Shown here: positions 25,450 through 35,218 of the stretch, in pieces | Layout: each line of letters opens with the position of its first letter | Numbering within the stretch: position 1 is the first letter of the stretch | From: Anaerolineae bacterium | GTDB taxonomy: Bacteria; Chloroflexota; Anaerolineae; Aggregatilineales; Phototrophicaceae | NCBI GenBank assembly: GCA_025454525.1 | Contig: JALOOG010000001.1 | Coordinates: 62,001-126,000 of the forward strand | Reading direction: 5' to 3' | Length of the DNA stretch: 64,000 nt | Translations under genes and position numbers: made by a program | Notes under the pieces: model-generated | Told to the model about the DNA's origin: nothing | Seen by the model: only the letters and a program-made list of their open reading frames with translations | The model's database searches: none

Positions 25450-26586
25450 ATGGCATTAGAACACATTCATAACCTCACACAGGTGATCGGTGCGCGGCCG
25501 GCGGGAACACGTCCCGAATTGTTAGCACGACGTTATGTGCGTCATGCGCTTAGTGATCTAGGGATCACGGAGCGGATCGATGAACAGCATTTTGATACTC
25601 CGAATACACAAGGTTATGCTTTGGCCGCGCCGTTATTGTTGGGCCTCCTAGGGCGTTTCATGGGGTTTCGGCTTGGGCAGAGTGCGGCCTTACTCGCTGG
25701 CAGTTATGGGCTTTATCGTGCGTTAGGGTTTCGCCGCGATTGGATCGGTTTTCCGAACGAGGGTGAAAGCGGCAATTTGATTGTGAAATTTCCCGCCGCA
25801 CAATCCCCCAAAGAGCGCGTGATCCTCACCGCTCACCTAGACAGCAGCAAACACCGTTTTATGTCCGCCGCTCCCGAAAGCCATGATCTGATGCGCGTGG
25901 CGTTAACTGCTTCCGTTGGTTTAATGGCCGTGGCAGGTATCGCGCAATTATTCGGGATGAAATGGTTGAGTCGCCTTGCCTCAATTGGATCCCTTGCAGC
26001 TGTGCCATTCGTTGCCTTAGATGAAGTGGGCGCATTTGTGGACGGTGCCAATGATAACGCCAGTGGCATTGCATGTTTATTGACGATCGCGGCCCAACTC
26101 AAAGCGCAACCCTTGGCAAACACGGAAGTTTGGTTGGCTTTCACCGGAGCAGGAGAAGTCGGTGGTCGCGGGATACAAGCGCTGCTTGATGAGTATCGCG
26201 TTGAATTAGCCCAAGCGTGGATCATGGATGTGGATAGTGTAGGGGCGGGTGAGATCAGTTATGTGACACATCACATCGGCTTATCGCATCTGACCGATTA
26301 TGAACCTCATCCCGATAGCCTACGCTTAGCGATTGAAACTGCCCGCGCACATCCGTCCCTAGGGGTTCAAGGTTTACCCGCTAAGGGCGTTTCACAGGTC
26401 GCCCATGCTCATCATCGCGGCTTTCGCACGCTTCAAATTAGCGGATTAGGTGAAAACGGTTTTCCCATGAATGCACATCAATACAATGACTTTGCCTCCC
26501 AGATCCGTGAAGAAACATTGACACAAGCGACTCAATTTATCACCGCTTTACTCCATACCCTTGATCAACGGGGAGCGATCCGATGA
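25450..26586 (+). CDS. M28-family metallopeptidase-like protein with hydrophobic insertions
   Basis: This 378-residue protein has the M28 aminopeptidase zinc-site pattern: first ligand in LTAHLDSS, bridging Asp in DGANDNASG, the region GAGEVGGRG where the family has a catalytic Glu pair, DVDSVG, and HAHHRG at the end. Only one Glu is seen where many members have two. Two hydrophobic stretches (residues about 60-95 and 145-200) sit before and between the metal motifs, suggesting membrane anchoring. The substrate is unknown. The start lies 10 nt after the GNAT stop and it overlaps mazG by 4 nt. Confidence 0.8.
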   Translation: MALEHIHNLTQVIGARPAGTRPELLARRYVRHALSDLGITERIDEQHFDTPNTQGYALAAPLLLGLLGRFMGFRLGQSAALLAGSYGLYRALGFRRDWIGFPNEGESGNLIVKFPAAQSPKERVILTAHLDSSKHRFMSAAPESHDLMRVALTASVGLMAVAGIAQLFGMKWLSRLASIGSLAAVPFVALDEVGAFVDGANDNASGIACLLTIAAQLKAQPLANTEVWLAFTGAGEVGGRGIQALLDEYRVELAQAWIMDVDSVGAGEISYVTHHIGLSHLTDYEPHPDSLRLAIETARAHPSLGVQGLPAKGVSQVAHAHHRGFRTLQISGLGENGFPMNAHQYNDFASQIREETLTQATQFITALLHTLDQRGAIR

Positions 26587-28037
26587 CGATCACCATTGTA
26601 GGGCTTGGCGCGGGCGATGTTCATGATCTCACGCGCCGCGCATGGAAGGCGCTTGAAACCTCACCTAAGGTCTATTTACGCACCCGTCAACATCCTTGTG
26701 TGCCGGATTTACCCAACAGCGCCGCGTATGTCAGTTTTGACGCGATCTATGAGCGTTTTGTCAAGTTTGAGGAGGTGTATCAAGCGATCGTCGATCAGAT
26801 CTTAACCGACGCGCAACACACCGATCTGGTGTACGCGGTGCCGGGCGATCCGTTTGTCGGTGAAGCGACCACCCGTCGCATTATGGAAGGCGCGCAATCG
26901 TTAGGAATTTCGGTAGAGATCGTGCATGGCATCAGCTTTATTGAGCCGATGTTACGCTATGCAGGCATTGACGCGATTGATCACCTACAAATTTTGGACG
27001 CGATCACGGTGGGCATGATGCACCACCCGCCGATTAATCCCGATGCACCCGCCTTGATCGCGCAAGTCTACAACCGTCAGATCGCCTCTGAACTCAAATT
27101 GACGTTGATGAACCAATATCCTGATGAGTTCCCACTGAAATTGATTCATCGGGCCGGCACAGGCGCGGTGAATGTGGAATCGCTCAAACTGCATGAGATC
27201 GATCACAGTGAGCAGATCGGCCATTTGACCTCGTTATACTTGCCTGCGTTAGGCGGTATGTCGAGCTTTGAGCAGTTCCAAGAGGTAATCGCACATTTAC
27301 GCGCCCCAGAGGGGTGTCCATGGGATCGCGCTCAAACCCACGAGTCATTACGCCCCTTCCTGATCGAAGAAGTGTATGAGGTACTCGAAGCGATCGATTC
27401 CGGGGACATGGCGGCCTTAGCAGAGGAATTTGGGGATCTGTTGCTTCAGATCGTCTTACATACTCAGATCGCGATCGAACACGGCGAATTTTACATGACC
27501 GATATTCTTAGCCATATCAGCCGCAAAATGATCCGCCGACATCCGCATGTTTGGGGGACGACCGAAGTCAATGGCAACGCCGCCCAAGTGTTGGCTAACT
27601 GGGAAGCGATCAAACGCGCCGAAAAACAAGAACAGGGTCAACCCCGCGAGTCGATCTTAGACGGCGCGCCGAAAGGACTGCCCGCGATGATGTTGGCTTA
27701 TCGTTATCAAGCGAAAGCCGCAAAAGTCGGTTTCGACTGGGATCATATTGAGGATGTGTTTGCCAAAGTGCAAGAAGAATTGGAAGAAGTACGAGCCGCT
27801 CAAACCCCTGAACAACGTTTTGAGGAGATCGGCGATCTGTTATTTGCGTTGATCAATTGGATTCGCTTTCTCCAAGTGGACGATCCCGAAAGTGCGCTCC
27901 GAGAGGCCAACCTCAAATTTTATCGGCGTTTCCGTCACATTGAACAGCGTGTCAGCGAACAAGGTAAAGATTGGAAAGCCTACACCTTAACTGAACTCGA
28001 TCACTTTTGGAATGAAGCGAAGGCGTTAGGGTTGTGA
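26583..28037 (+). CDS. Bifunctional tetrapyrrole-methylase-like/MazG pyrophosphohydrolase (YabN type)
   Basis: This 484-residue fusion has an N-terminal SAM-dependent methylase fold (IVGLGAGDVHDLT, VPGDPFVGE) and a C-terminal MazG nucleoside-triphosphate pyrophosphohydrolase (residues about 225-484). The latter has CPWDRAQTHESLRPFLIEEVYEVLEA and EEFGDLLLQIVLH, which supply the magnesium-binding Glu/Asp residues. A second MazG-like helical unit with EEIGDLLFALINW follows. MazG cleans the nucleotide pool of non-canonical NTPs. The role of the methylase half is unproven. It is coupled to both neighbours through 4-nt overlaps. Confidence 0.93.
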   Translation: MTITIVGLGAGDVHDLTRRAWKALETSPKVYLRTRQHPCVPDLPNSAAYVSFDAIYERFVKFEEVYQAIVDQILTDAQHTDLVYAVPGDPFVGEATTRRIMEGAQSLGISVEIVHGISFIEPMLRYAGIDAIDHLQILDAITVGMMHHPPINPDAPALIAQVYNRQIASELKLTLMNQYPDEFPLKLIHRAGTGAVNVESLKLHEIDHSEQIGHLTSLYLPALGGMSSFEQFQEVIAHLRAPEGCPWDRAQTHESLRPFLIEEVYEVLEAIDSGDMAALAEEFGDLLLQIVLHTQIAIEHGEFYMTDILSHISRKMIRRHPHVWGTTEVNGNAAQVLANWEAIKRAEKQEQGQPRESILDGAPKGLPAMMLAYRYQAKAAKVGFDWDHIEDVFAKVQEELEEVRAAQTPEQRFEEIGDLLFALINWIRFLQVDDPESALREANLKFYRRFRHIEQRVSEQGKDWKAYTLTELDHFWNEAKALGL

Positions 28038-28465
28038 GTATCAGCGCTTTTATCGGCACATGGCGCTTGATCCGTCAAGAATTACGCGCACCTGACGGCA
28101 TGATCACCTATCCCCGTGGCGAATATGCGATCGGTCAATTGATCTACACCGCCGATCATCACATGGCGGTACAATTGATCCGCGTGCAGGATCTACGGGC
28201 GGAATTTTGTGATCTGTTGACCGAACAGACCGCGCTAGAAGGCACATTAAGCTATTATGGCCGCTATCAAGTGGATGAGACGCGCCAGATCGTGATCCAC
28301 CAACTAGACGGCTGTTCGTTTCTCGCATGGCGCGGACAAACGCTCACCCGCGCTTATCAATTTTCGGATCATGATGGCCATGAGTATCTCATCTTAAGCG
28401 CGCAACATCCCGTAGACGGTGATCCGCGTCTACGGGTGTTAATATGGCAACGTATCGGACGTTAA
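28034..28465 (+). CDS. Lipocalin-like domain protein
   Basis: This 143-residue protein of the lipocalin-like (Lipocalin_5) type begins FIGTWRLIRQE and has GQLIYTADHHMAVQLIR and YYGRYQVDETRQIVIHQLDG, the pattern of a small beta-barrel. No signal peptide is seen. The start is GTG at 28034, overlapping the mazG stop, so it is translated by coupling. It ends overlapping the converging hydrolase by 4 nt. Function unknown. Confidence 0.8.
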   Translation: MSISAFIGTWRLIRQELRAPDGMITYPRGEYAIGQLIYTADHHMAVQLIRVQDLRAEFCDLLTEQTALEGTLSYYGRYQVDETRQIVIHQLDGCSFLAWRGQTLTRAYQFSDHDGHEYLILSAQHPVDGDPRLRVLIWQRIGR

Positions 28466-29334
28466 AGCTGTGTCTTAAGCCACGCGGTCAGCACTTGATT
28501 GTATTCCGCGCTACTTTCCGACATCGGCACATGGCCGGTATTTTTCAGCATATGTAACACGCTGCCTTTAATCTGCTGGTGGATTAAGCGTGATTGTTCC
28601 GGAGGCACGATCGGATCATGATCACCCACGATGATCAACGTGGGCATGGTGATCGCGGTGAGCGATTCGGTGATGTCAATGTGTGGCATTTGTTGGAAGT
28701 AGGCCAGCATCGAGTCTAGGTGAAGTTGTTGCGACATTGGATAGATCGCGTCTAAAGTCGGTTCTAAGGCTGGATCTCTATACAGCGCTTGGGTGTTATA
28801 AGCGTAACTCCGCAAGGCGGCGCGGTAGATCGAACGGGATGAAGTCGTCAACTTCATGCCTAAACGAAACAAGCCTTGACCGATCGGCCCCATACGGGCC
28901 AAGCGCTGAAATAGCCCTAACGCCCCGATCCAACGGCCATGAGCAAACCCCGAAATACTGACGACGGCCTTCACCCGTTGCGGATAGCGCGTCGCGATCA
29001 TAAGTGCCGCAAAACCTCCGGTCGAATGTCCGATCACGATCGCCGGTTGATCCCCGATCAATTGTTTTAACGCCTCCTCACACAGATCCGCGATCAACGG
29101 GGCGGTTAATTCTGAAGCAGTGAACCGATTGGGAAAGGCGGCCGGATAATGACCCGGCAAGCTTAGCGCATACCACCGTAACCCCTTGATCAGCTCATTT
29201 TGTCCATGTACCCAAAAGGCCGGACTAGAGGTGATCCCATGAATAAACACCAGCGGGATATTGCTTTCGGACGGATTAAAGCTCAAAGCGGCTAGTTTAT
29301 GCTCCGCGACGTTCAAGATCTGCATTGCGTCCAT
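28462..29334 (-). CDS. Alpha/beta hydrolase
   Basis: This 290-residue serine hydrolase has HGITSSPAF at the oxyanion loop, the nucleophile elbow GHSTGG, the acid in VGDHDPIVPPEQ, and the catalytic His in NTGHVPMSE. AAGGGG precedes ATG 29334. The start lies inside the 3' end of the histidine kinase gene on the same strand (38-nt overlap), so it ends an operon with the SGNH hydrolase and the two-component system. Substrate unknown. Confidence 0.85.
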   Translation of the reverse strand: MDAMQILNVAEHKLAALSFNPSESNIPLVFIHGITSSPAFWVHGQNELIKGLRWYALSLPGHYPAAFPNRFTASELTAPLIADLCEEALKQLIGDQPAIVIGHSTGGFAALMIATRYPQRVKAVVSISGFAHGRWIGALGLFQRLARMGPIGQGLFRLGMKLTTSSRSIYRAALRSYAYNTQALYRDPALEPTLDAIYPMSQQLHLDSMLAYFQQMPHIDITESLTAITMPTLIIVGDHDPIVPPEQSRLIHQQIKGSVLHMLKNTGHVPMSESSAEYNQVLTAWLKTQL

Positions 29335-30805
29335 GCTGCCCCTTTTCGTGATCGATGTATTTTGCCAGTGGCAACCACACACTAAAAGTAGATCCCAGAT
29401 TTTCACCGGGGCTAGTCACCGTGATCCGCCCCCCGTGTGCTTGGATGATCTCTTTGACGATCGCCAGCCCTAAACCCGTGCCACGTTTCGGGCCGCGCGA
29501 TTTATCGACCTGATAAAACCGCTCAAAAATTCGCGAGATCTCGTCGGGTGGAATCCCGATTCCGGTATCGCGCACCCGAAATTGTACCCCCCCGTCGGCC
29601 CGTTGTGCTTCAATGAACACCTTCCCATTGATCGGGGTGTAATTAATCGCGTTGCTAATCAGATTCGTCAACACTTGCGCGAGTCGATCCCCGTCTCCCT
29701 GAATCGGCGGCAAGGGATCTAACTGCAAACTCATCTTGATCCCTTTTTTGGCTGCGACCACCTGTAACCGTTGGGTGATCGCTTCCACGATCTGCCCTAG
29801 ATCGATCTGGGCAATCTGCATCTCAATCCCGCCGGCCTGTAACCGTGCCAGATCGGTGAGATCCGCCACCATTCGACCTAATCGCCCCGCTTCATCATAG
29901 ATGATGTTAGCAGCATGGGCCGGATCTTTCACTGTGCCGTCCATAATCGCTTGCGAATAGCCTTGGATCGAGGTCAATGGGGTTTTGAGGTCATGCGAGA
30001 CATTTGCCATAAAATCCCGTTGGGCCTGTTGTGTGCTTTGGACTTCATGGCTCATCTGATTGAAGGTTTCGGCAACCGAACGCACTTCTAGCGGGCCGGT
30101 GACTTCAATCACTTGCTGATAATCCCCTTGCGCGATCTTTTGAGCCGCACTAGCCACACGACGAAGCGGCCGAGCAATCGTGCCACTGATCAACGCGGCA
30201 AGGACAAACGCCGTCAATAAGCCGATCACCGCCGATTGTAACAACGGGCCGCCCAACGAATTTCCGAATTGAGCCAAGGCGGTTCGTAAGGATCGTTGTG
30301 AGCGGGTATCCGCCAATAACAAGGCTTGATCGCTACGCGGTGTTTCGATCCCCACGAATAACCATTCTTGGCCACTCGCATCCCAAAACGACCCGACGAT
30401 CACCGAGACGGGATTCGTAAACCGTGAGACCAGACGGCTGTTATTGATGCTATAGCTGTTATCAAAACGTAAATCCACGCTATGTTGTGGGGTCAGTGGC
30501 GCGGAGGCGGTGTCAAAGCGCAAGGTGCGATCGCGCAAGTTCAATAACAAAACCCGCACCTCGTGATCCTCGGCGAATGTTTGTAGATAGGCGTGATTTT
30601 GAGCCATACGCATCGGACGCGGTGAAAAGATCCTTTGAATTTGATCGACATTCAGGTTTTGCGCCGTGCGAAACAGCACCTCATAATTCGGGGGTTCTGG
30701 TTGTCGACTTAAAAACACGATCAAACTGATGCAGATCACCCCTAATGAAACCACCAACATAAACAGATAAGACGCGAACAAGCGCGTTCGCAACGAGTCA
30801 CGCAT
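29297..30805 (-). CDS. Sensor histidine kinase (HAMP, HisKA, HATPase)
   Basis: This membrane sensor kinase of 502 residues has TM1 (about 10-33), an extracytoplasmic sensor of about 155 residues, TM2 (about 189-209), HAMP (211-262), a HisKA domain with phosphorylated H271 in NVSHDLKTPLTS, and a HATPase domain with N-box NLISNAINY, G1 VRDTGIGIP and G2 GTGLGLAIV. The start lies 11 nt after the response regulator stop. The signal is unknown; the operon partners are an SGNH hydrolase and an alpha/beta hydrolase. Confidence 0.95.
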   Translation of the reverse strand: MRDSLRTRLFASYLFMLVVSLGVICISLIVFLSRQPEPPNYEVLFRTAQNLNVDQIQRIFSPRPMRMAQNHAYLQTFAEDHEVRVLLLNLRDRTLRFDTASAPLTPQHSVDLRFDNSYSINNSRLVSRFTNPVSVIVGSFWDASGQEWLFVGIETPRSDQALLLADTRSQRSLRTALAQFGNSLGGPLLQSAVIGLLTAFVLAALISGTIARPLRRVASAAQKIAQGDYQQVIEVTGPLEVRSVAETFNQMSHEVQSTQQAQRDFMANVSHDLKTPLTSIQGYSQAIMDGTVKDPAHAANIIYDEAGRLGRMVADLTDLARLQAGGIEMQIAQIDLGQIVEAITQRLQVVAAKKGIKMSLQLDPLPPIQGDGDRLAQVLTNLISNAINYTPINGKVFIEAQRADGGVQFRVRDTGIGIPPDEISRIFERFYQVDKSRGPKRGTGLGLAIVKEIIQAHGGRITVTSPGENLGSTFSVWLPLAKYIDHEKGQHGRNADLERRGA

Positions 30806-30816
30806 CGATTCGACTC

Positions 30817-31497
30817 CTAAGCTTCTAATTTATAACCAACTCCCCATACCGTATCAATCGAAAGTGTCATCTTTTCTAGTTTATGCCGGAGATGTGCGAT
30901 ATGTACGTCTACGGTGCGCGTCTCTCCCGCAAAATCATATCCCCAGACGATCTCTAGCAACTTTTCGCGGCTAAATACCCGCCCCGGATTTTTGACCAAT
31001 AACAACAACAGGTCAAACTCTTTCATGCGTAGGTCAACCGATACATCGTCCACCAACACGGCACGACGATCCGGGTCGATCATCAAATTCGCCAATTGGA
31101 TCGCGTTGGTTGAAGTTTCAGCGGCGGACTTGCGATCGGATCGGCGTAAGATCGCCTTGACCCGCGCCACCAATTCACGCGGGTTAAACGGTTTGGTGAG
31201 GTAGTCATCTGCACCCAGTTCCAGCCCGACGATCTTATCAATGTCATCATTGCGCGCTGTCAACATAATGATCGGAATATCAGAGGTAGCACGCACTCGC
31301 TTGCAGATCTCTAATCCGTCCATGCCCGGCAGCATCAGATCCAAGACCACCAATTGCGGCCTTTCGCGCATGATCCGTTGATAGGCGATCGCGCCGTCGG
31401 TTTCACTGGTGATCTGAAACCCTTCTTTTTCGAGGTACATTTGGGCCAATTCGATGATGCGTTGTTCATCATCAACGATAAAAATCGTGTCAATCAT
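30817..31497 (-). CDS. OmpR/PhoB-type response regulator
   Basis: This 226-residue response regulator has a receiver domain (phosphoacceptor D53, acidic D9/D10/E11, K102) and a C-terminal winged helix ending AHLRHKLEKM and VWGVGYKL, the OmpR/PhoB signature. It is the cognate partner of the kinase encoded 11 nt downstream. The ATG overlaps the stop of the SGNH gene by an ATGA junction, so regulator synthesis depends on translation of that gene. Confidence 0.96.
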   Translation of the reverse strand: MIDTIFIVDDEQRIIELAQMYLEKEGFQITSETDGAIAYQRIMRERPQLVVLDLMLPGMDGLEICKRVRATSDIPIIMLTARNDDIDKIVGLELGADDYLTKPFNPRELVARVKAILRRSDRKSAAETSTNAIQLANLMIDPDRRAVLVDDVSVDLRMKEFDLLLLLVKNPGRVFSREKLLEIVWGYDFAGETRTVDVHIAHLRHKLEKMTLSIDTVWGVGYKLEA

Positions 31498-32684
31498 GGT
31501 GTGTCCTGTTCGATTGCGGCCTGAACAATTTGAGCCAAGTAACGGTTTCCCACCGGATTTAGGTGCATATCATCACTGTAATACAGGGACTCTCCGGCCC
31601 GCGCCCGCTCTTGGAAGGCCGTCAACGGGTCGATACACGCTAATTGTAACGCATCACACAGCGTTAACATGCTTAAGCGTGCGCTCCGTTGTTTGTCCAA
31701 GGCTTCCTTGCCCATTAGCGGTTCAGTCAGGAAATCATAGACTTCTTCGCGGGTGGGGATGATCACCACGATCAAACGGCCGTCCCAGGTTTCGATCAAC
31801 GCTTGTGCAGCCTGAAACGCCTCTTGTGAACGCTCGAAACCGAATTGATTTGCCGGCCGTGACATATCTAGCGCTTGTCGTTCGTATAGTTTTCCAAAAT
31901 GCAGCACCTCACCGTTCCCATAGGTTACGGTGTAATTCGGGATAAACGGAATTTGATCAGGGGTGATCACTTGCCAGCGTCCGGTGATCAACACTTCACC
32001 CACTGCATACAGCGCGGAATGGCGGCGTAGCGTATCAACCCATGGATTAGCTGAAGGGGGTGTAATCGGCGTGTCTAACGCATCGGTGATCGGTTCTATG
32101 TCACCACGCCATGCTAAGAGACCGTAATCATCATTAAAATCGTTTCCGAAAAATTGCCAGATCACCAATGGCGGGGTTAAGGGCGCACCAAAATCCTGTA
32201 AGATCCGCCCGTGGCTGATCGTTCCGGTCACCGGTTGGCTTAGGTTGGCGATGCCGAGTCCGGTATCACGGGCGAGTAGATTGACCCAACAATCCTCTAA
32301 TTCCGTGAAACAAAAGCCGAATGAGTCTCCGACCACCACGGCATCCACCGTATAATCGATCGGAGGGGTGCGAAACCCGATGCCTTCATCTGGTGGGAGT
32401 CCATCATCCCACAGCTTATAGGTGGATAAACGAAAATTCACGCTAGGCGTGCCATATTGCAAGACGTTTTGAATATTGGGCCGTAAGCTGTAGTAGTGAT
32501 CGCGATTTTCACGCCATGCGGGAGTCCAATTTTCGGCGTAGGGTTGCCCTGTGGTGACATAGCGTGCAGCTACCCCAACTTGACCGGGCAACGATCCGCT
32601 ACTCACTCGTAGCACAATCTCTAAGAGTAAGACAGTCCCCACCACCCAGAACAGGCCGATCCAGAGCCATTTTAAACGCGCCAT
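31494..32684 (-). CDS. Membrane-anchored SGNH/GDSL hydrolase
   Basis: This 396-residue protein has one N-terminal transmembrane anchor (about 5-25) and an extracytoplasmic SGNH hydrolase domain. Block I is VVVGDSFGF with nucleophile S121, block III FFGNDFND, and block V SDDMHLNPVGN with D371/H374 as catalytic pair. The order and size resemble AlgJ/AlgX-like or acyl-esterase proteins that acylate or deacylate extracellular glycans. It heads an operon with a two-component system, which may sense the surface it modifies. It could be an O-acetyltransferase rather than an esterase. Confidence 0.83.
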   Translation of the reverse strand: MARLKWLWIGLFWVVGTVLLLEIVLRVSSGSLPGQVGVAARYVTTGQPYAENWTPAWRENRDHYYSLRPNIQNVLQYGTPSVNFRLSTYKLWDDGLPPDEGIGFRTPPIDYTVDAVVVGDSFGFCFTELEDCWVNLLARDTGLGIANLSQPVTGTISHGRILQDFGAPLTPPLVIWQFFGNDFNDDYGLLAWRGDIEPITDALDTPITPPSANPWVDTLRRHSALYAVGEVLITGRWQVITPDQIPFIPNYTVTYGNGEVLHFGKLYERQALDMSRPANQFGFERSQEAFQAAQALIETWDGRLIVVIIPTREEVYDFLTEPLMGKEALDKQRSARLSMLTLCDALQLACIDPLTAFQERARAGESLYYSDDMHLNPVGNRYLAQIVQAAIEQDTP

Positions 32685-32953
32685 CGTGATCTCTTTCTCA
32701 TGTCAGTAAGCGAAGCGTTCAGCTTAAGATTGTAAAATGAGATCGCGATCTCTCCATAGGGGCGACTTGGGGTAATAAACGCCTTCTTCACTTTTTATTG
32801 TTATGGGGAAACGACATCAAGACAGAGCGCCACAGTATTGATGAGTATTTTTAGGAAAGTCCTCATCAATGGAGAAGGGCTAGGGATGTGGTTTATCGAC
32901 TCACAACGGCTCTTTTTCTGTTTTTCCTCTATGGTTCAAAGCTTTTAAAGAAG
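32685..32953. other. Intergenic stretch with a decayed dispersed repeat
   Basis: This 269-nt gap holds no gene. About 32868-32953 shares several short blocks, in the same order, with the gap at 57640-57905: GGGCTAGGG, then ACAAC.GCTCTTT, then GGTTCAAAGCTT.TAA. It is best read as a degenerate copy of an intergenic repeat. Confidence 0.5.
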
Positions 32954-35164
32954 CTATGACGGCGGCACGCCTTCCACCCCAAAGAAGTAATATTCCAAGA
33001 TGCTACGGGTGATCGGTGCGGCCACCGCCGATCCTTCACCTGCATTTTCCACCATCACCGTAATCGCGATCTCCGGATTTTCACGCGGCGCATAGGCGGT
33101 AAACCAAGCGTGCGGCGGTAATCCCGTTGCGAGATCTTGCGCCGTGCCGGTTTTACCACACACACCGATCCGTTGAAGTTCTGAATCAGTAAACACAAAT
33201 TCCGCCGTTCCCCAAGGTTGTGTCGTCACATCGCACATCCCATCACGGATTACGGTGATCACCGCCGGATCAATGCCGATTTGCCCGTTCACCTGCGGCG
33301 AAAAGAGATAATTGTATTGGTCAAACAGGCCCGTTTGTAAGATCAATTGTGGCGCGATTAAATCTCCACCATTGGCCATCGCCGCGGTAAGCCGCGTCAT
33401 CTGCATCGGCGTGATCTCCACTTCCCCTTGACCAATCGCCATGGCGGCCGCATCCGCAAATGTCCAGATCCCTTGTTTTTGCCGCATCAGATCGGGATCA
33501 CCGATATACCCTGGGTCTTCTGGGATAAACAAGTTGATTCCCGTCACCGATCCGAATCCCATTTGCCGTAGATAATTTGGGAACAGGAACGGATCGCGCA
33601 AGTTCATCTGATAGCCGGCCTCATAATAGTATGGGTTACAACTCTGTGTCACCGCGCCTTGTAGCGTCAGTGTACCATGACCGGACGGCAACCAATCAAA
33701 ACGAGTGATCCCATCGCGTGTCCATGATCCGCCGCAACTAAAGCGCAAATCGGGTGACATAATCTCGCTATCTGCCACAGCCGCCGAGGTGGCGATCTTC
33801 ATCACCGACCCGCTAGGATAGCGCCCTTGTGTGACACGATTCAATTGTGGTAAACGTGGATCGGTTTGCACCTGTTCAAGAATTTGATCAGCGGCTTCGC
33901 GTCCGATCGCTGGAAACACCGTAAAAGCGTTAATGTCATACGTCGGCCAGCTCACCAGTGCGAGAATCTCTCCGGTCTGCACATTCATCACCACCGCCGA
34001 TGCTCCCTTAGAGGTGGTCGCCCATCCTTCGCGATTATCCGCATACACTTGAGCGAAAGTATTCAGGATCATCTGTTGTAATCCACCATCGATCGTAAGC
34101 CAAACCCCTTCGGCCACTTGAGGCGAATTTTGCGCGATCGTGCGTAACACTGTGCCGCTAGGAGTCACCAGACTTAAGCGTGCGCCGGGTTGACCGCGCA
34201 AGGTCTCATCCCAACTCCGTTCAATGCCCGTCCTCCCTAAGATCGAGTCTTGTTGAAAACCTGCTGCCAATGCCGCCTCTAGATCCGGCCCATCTAAGTA
34301 ACCGACTGTCCCGATCACATGCGGTAACAGGCTACCATTGCGATAACGGCGCGTTTTGCGACTATCGTTGATCGAAAATCGGATATTGCAATCGGTTTCG
34401 AGTCGTGTCTGCCATGTGGTGAATGCCCCGGCTTCGATCGTCCCGACTTCAATTCGCCAATCGGCATTGCCTACAGTTAACCGGGCGCGGATCACCTCTG
34501 GTGCAAGAGTCGGCATGGCATCGATCAAGGTATTGGTGCAGGTCTCCAGATCGGGGATCTCTTGTCGAATAACGTTGACTCCGATGATCGTATTTTCCAT
34601 ATCAGCCAACACGATCCCATTGCGATCATAGATATTGCCGCGGTTAACGGTGGTCGTCTCTAAACGTAATTGACCGCCGCTCCCCATTTCCCGAAACAAA
34701 TCGCCTTGTGACCAAGCCACGCGCCAATCATTTACTGTGTCATCAAACACGAGGCGCATTTCACGATTCGCATCGGTAAAACGCCCTAATAAACGTGTAT
34801 CAAAAGTGACATCATAATTGAACACGACCACGCGATTATTCGCATCGCGCCCTGATCCGTTCGCACGATAGTCAATGCCTTGTAAGGTCATTTCCGTGTG
34901 AATACTTTGATAAAGCGCCTGAAAATTATCAAGAGGAGTCGCTTCTCGACTGGCAAAACTTAACAGGGCGTGCATCGGCTCAAACTGACTTAAGCGCCAC
35001 GCCTCTAAAAATTGATAAGCCACACGATGAGCATTATCGAGACTCATCTCTGGGGGAAGTTCAGTATTTACCAAAGTGGGTAAAGGTTGGATTGCGGTTT
35101 CGGTCGGTGGGGTACAACCCATCAGCAAGAGCGCAAGCACAATTACGGCAATCTTCAAGCGCAA
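32954..35164 (-). CDS. Class B penicillin-binding protein, lipoprotein form with NTF2-like N-terminal domain
   Basis: This peptidoglycan transpeptidase of 736 residues has, instead of a transmembrane anchor, a lipoprotein signal with lipobox LLMGC (C17). Residues about 45-150 form an NTF2-like domain as in MecA/PBP2a. A PBP dimerisation region (NRGNIYDRNGIVLAD) follows, then the transpeptidase domain with nucleophile motif SVMK (about 453-456), SCN (about 511) and KTGTA (about 671). All three catalytic motifs are intact. It acts outside the membrane in cell-wall cross-linking, which supports a peptidoglycan-containing organism. Intrinsic low beta-lactam affinity, as in MecA, is possible but cannot be read from sequence. 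Confidence 0.93.
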   Translation of the reverse strand: MRLKIAVIVLALLLMGCTPPTETAIQPLPTLVNTELPPEMSLDNAHRVAYQFLEAWRLSQFEPMHALLSFASREATPLDNFQALYQSIHTEMTLQGIDYRANGSGRDANNRVVVFNYDVTFDTRLLGRFTDANREMRLVFDDTVNDWRVAWSQGDLFREMGSGGQLRLETTTVNRGNIYDRNGIVLADMENTIIGVNVIRQEIPDLETCTNTLIDAMPTLAPEVIRARLTVGNADWRIEVGTIEAGAFTTWQTRLETDCNIRFSINDSRKTRRYRNGSLLPHVIGTVGYLDGPDLEAALAAGFQQDSILGRTGIERSWDETLRGQPGARLSLVTPSGTVLRTIAQNSPQVAEGVWLTIDGGLQQMILNTFAQVYADNREGWATTSKGASAVVMNVQTGEILALVSWPTYDINAFTVFPAIGREAADQILEQVQTDPRLPQLNRVTQGRYPSGSVMKIATSAAVADSEIMSPDLRFSCGGSWTRDGITRFDWLPSGHGTLTLQGAVTQSCNPYYYEAGYQMNLRDPFLFPNYLRQMGFGSVTGINLFIPEDPGYIGDPDLMRQKQGIWTFADAAAMAIGQGEVEITPMQMTRLTAAMANGGDLIAPQLILQTGLFDQYNYLFSPQVNGQIGIDPAVITVIRDGMCDVTTQPWGTAEFVFTDSELQRIGVCGKTGTAQDLATGLPPHAWFTAYAPRENPEIAITVMVENAGEGSAVAAPITRSILEYYFFGVEGVPPS

Positions 35165-35218
35165 TTTCTCCAGATGATCTCAAATCAATCCAGAGTATAG
35201 CGTAGCGACACGAAAACG

